Origin: an uncultured Parvularculaceae bacterium
Lineage (GTDB): Bacteria; Pseudomonadota; Alphaproteobacteria; Caulobacterales; Parvularculaceae
Assembly (NCBI GenBank): GCA_947259815.1
Contig: CAMYNO010000143.1
Coordinates: forward strand, 1-6,207
Direction: 5' to 3'
DNA length: 6,207 nucleotides
Positions 6,026-6,207 of this stretch are shown here, piece after piece. How positions within the stretch are numbered: the first letter of the stretch is position 1; every line of letters starts with the position of its first letter. A program made the translations under genes and the position numbers. Below the pieces are notes generated by a model, which made no database searches, was not told the origin of the DNA, and saw only the letters and a list, made by a program, of their open reading frames with translations.

Positions 6026-6055
6026 AATTGCGACATATCAACCGCAATTTTGCGG
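6026..6055 (-). repeat. Two mutually exclusive hairpins in the uppP leader
   Basis: Three segments share one complementary sequence. On the minus strand the order is CCGCAA (6055-6050), AATTGCGG (6049-6042) and CGCAATT (6032-6026). The middle segment can pair with the first (CCGCA with TGCGG, four-base loop) or with the last (AATTGCG with CGCAATT, seven pairs, ten-base loop), but not both. The downstream hairpin ends ten bases before the uppP ribosome binding site. The layout resembles an attenuator-like switch, but there is no T-run and the stems are short. Confidence 0.35.
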
Positions 6056-6071
6056 CAAGCTGCTTACCAAT

Positions 6072-6207
6072 CTACTTTGCGCCGCTTTTCGTCGCGGTCT
6101 TTGGCTTTGCAGAGGAGGTGATAAATCCTGCTTCGGCGAATACCGCCTCAATCGACGCTCGATCATATGGCTTCAGGATATGGTGTGCAGCGCCGGCAGC
6201 CTTTGCA
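6072..6207 (-). CDS. C-terminal end of a CheY-like response regulator receiver (partial)
   Basis: An open frame enters from the right edge of the window and ends at TAG 6074-6072, giving 44 visible residues. The stretch AGAAHHILKPYDRASI has the receiver-domain hallmark of a small-residue turn followed by the conserved Lys-Pro (K12-P13 of the fragment), which in CheY-like proteins contacts the phosphoryl group. One more helix (IEAVFAEAGF) follows, then a Lys/Ser/Thr-rich tail of about 15 residues, SSAKPKTATKSGAK. There is no room for an output domain after the receiver, so this is a stand-alone receiver or a receiver at the C-terminus of a larger protein. The phosphorylated aspartate is outside the window. 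It lies 64 bases upstream of uppP on the same strand. Confidence 0.72.
   Translation of the reverse strand, partial: AKAAGAAHHILKPYDRASIEAVFAEAGFITSSAKPKTATKSGAK

Noticed and set aside
6111..6121. A near-perfect Shine-Dalgarno (GAGGAGGTGAT) on the plus strand near the right edge.
   Set aside because: It lies inside the minus-strand receiver gene, where its complement encodes Ile-Thr-Ser-Ser. No start codon follows at normal spacing, and the plus-strand frame there shows no protein family features.
5861..6121. Plus-strand open frame of 86 codons across the uppP start and receiver end.
   Set aside because: It overlaps two supported minus-strand genes, and its composition (many Arg) looks like a shadow frame.

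Overview
The window looks like ordinary chromosomal DNA of an alphaproteobacterium. Three things point there: the gene order lptB-rpoN-hpf-ptsN on the plus strand, a DUF1150 protein (a family I know from memory as essentially alphaproteobacterial), and protein details such as the N-terminal MALAPRLELRQ of RpoN and a long-form HPF. Base composition looks moderately GC-rich by eye. I cannot name the genus with confidence.

Left half, plus strand, 1-3612: a compact cell-envelope and nitrogen/stress cluster. It holds the LPS-export ATPase LptB, sigma-54 (RpoN) 17 bases later, the long-form ribosome hibernation factor HPF after 83 bases, and the nitrogen-PTS protein EIIA-Ntr (PtsN). The first ten bases probably carry the last codons and stop of an upstream gene, expected to be lptA. 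The cluster links outer-membrane biogenesis, sigma-54 transcription, ribosome hibernation and PTS-Ntr signalling, a linkage conserved widely in Proteobacteria.

Right half, minus strand, 6207-3634: reading leftward, the tail of a CheY-like receiver protein that runs off the window edge, undecaprenyl-diphosphatase UppP (peptidoglycan lipid-carrier recycling), a fold-type II PLP enzyme of the threonine/serine dehydratase and serine racemase group, and a small DUF1150 protein. PtsN and the DUF1150 gene converge with 21 bases between their stop codons.

All intergenic gaps are shorter than 300 bases. Their main content is short inverted repeats. One lies at or just after the stop codon of most genes, one in the hpf leader, one in the DUF1150 leader just below a good -10-like hexamer, and a pair of mutually exclusive ones in the uppP leader. 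I see no mobile element, CRISPR array, rRNA, tRNA or convincing new system. The leader structures and the ptsN start codon are the points most worth checking.
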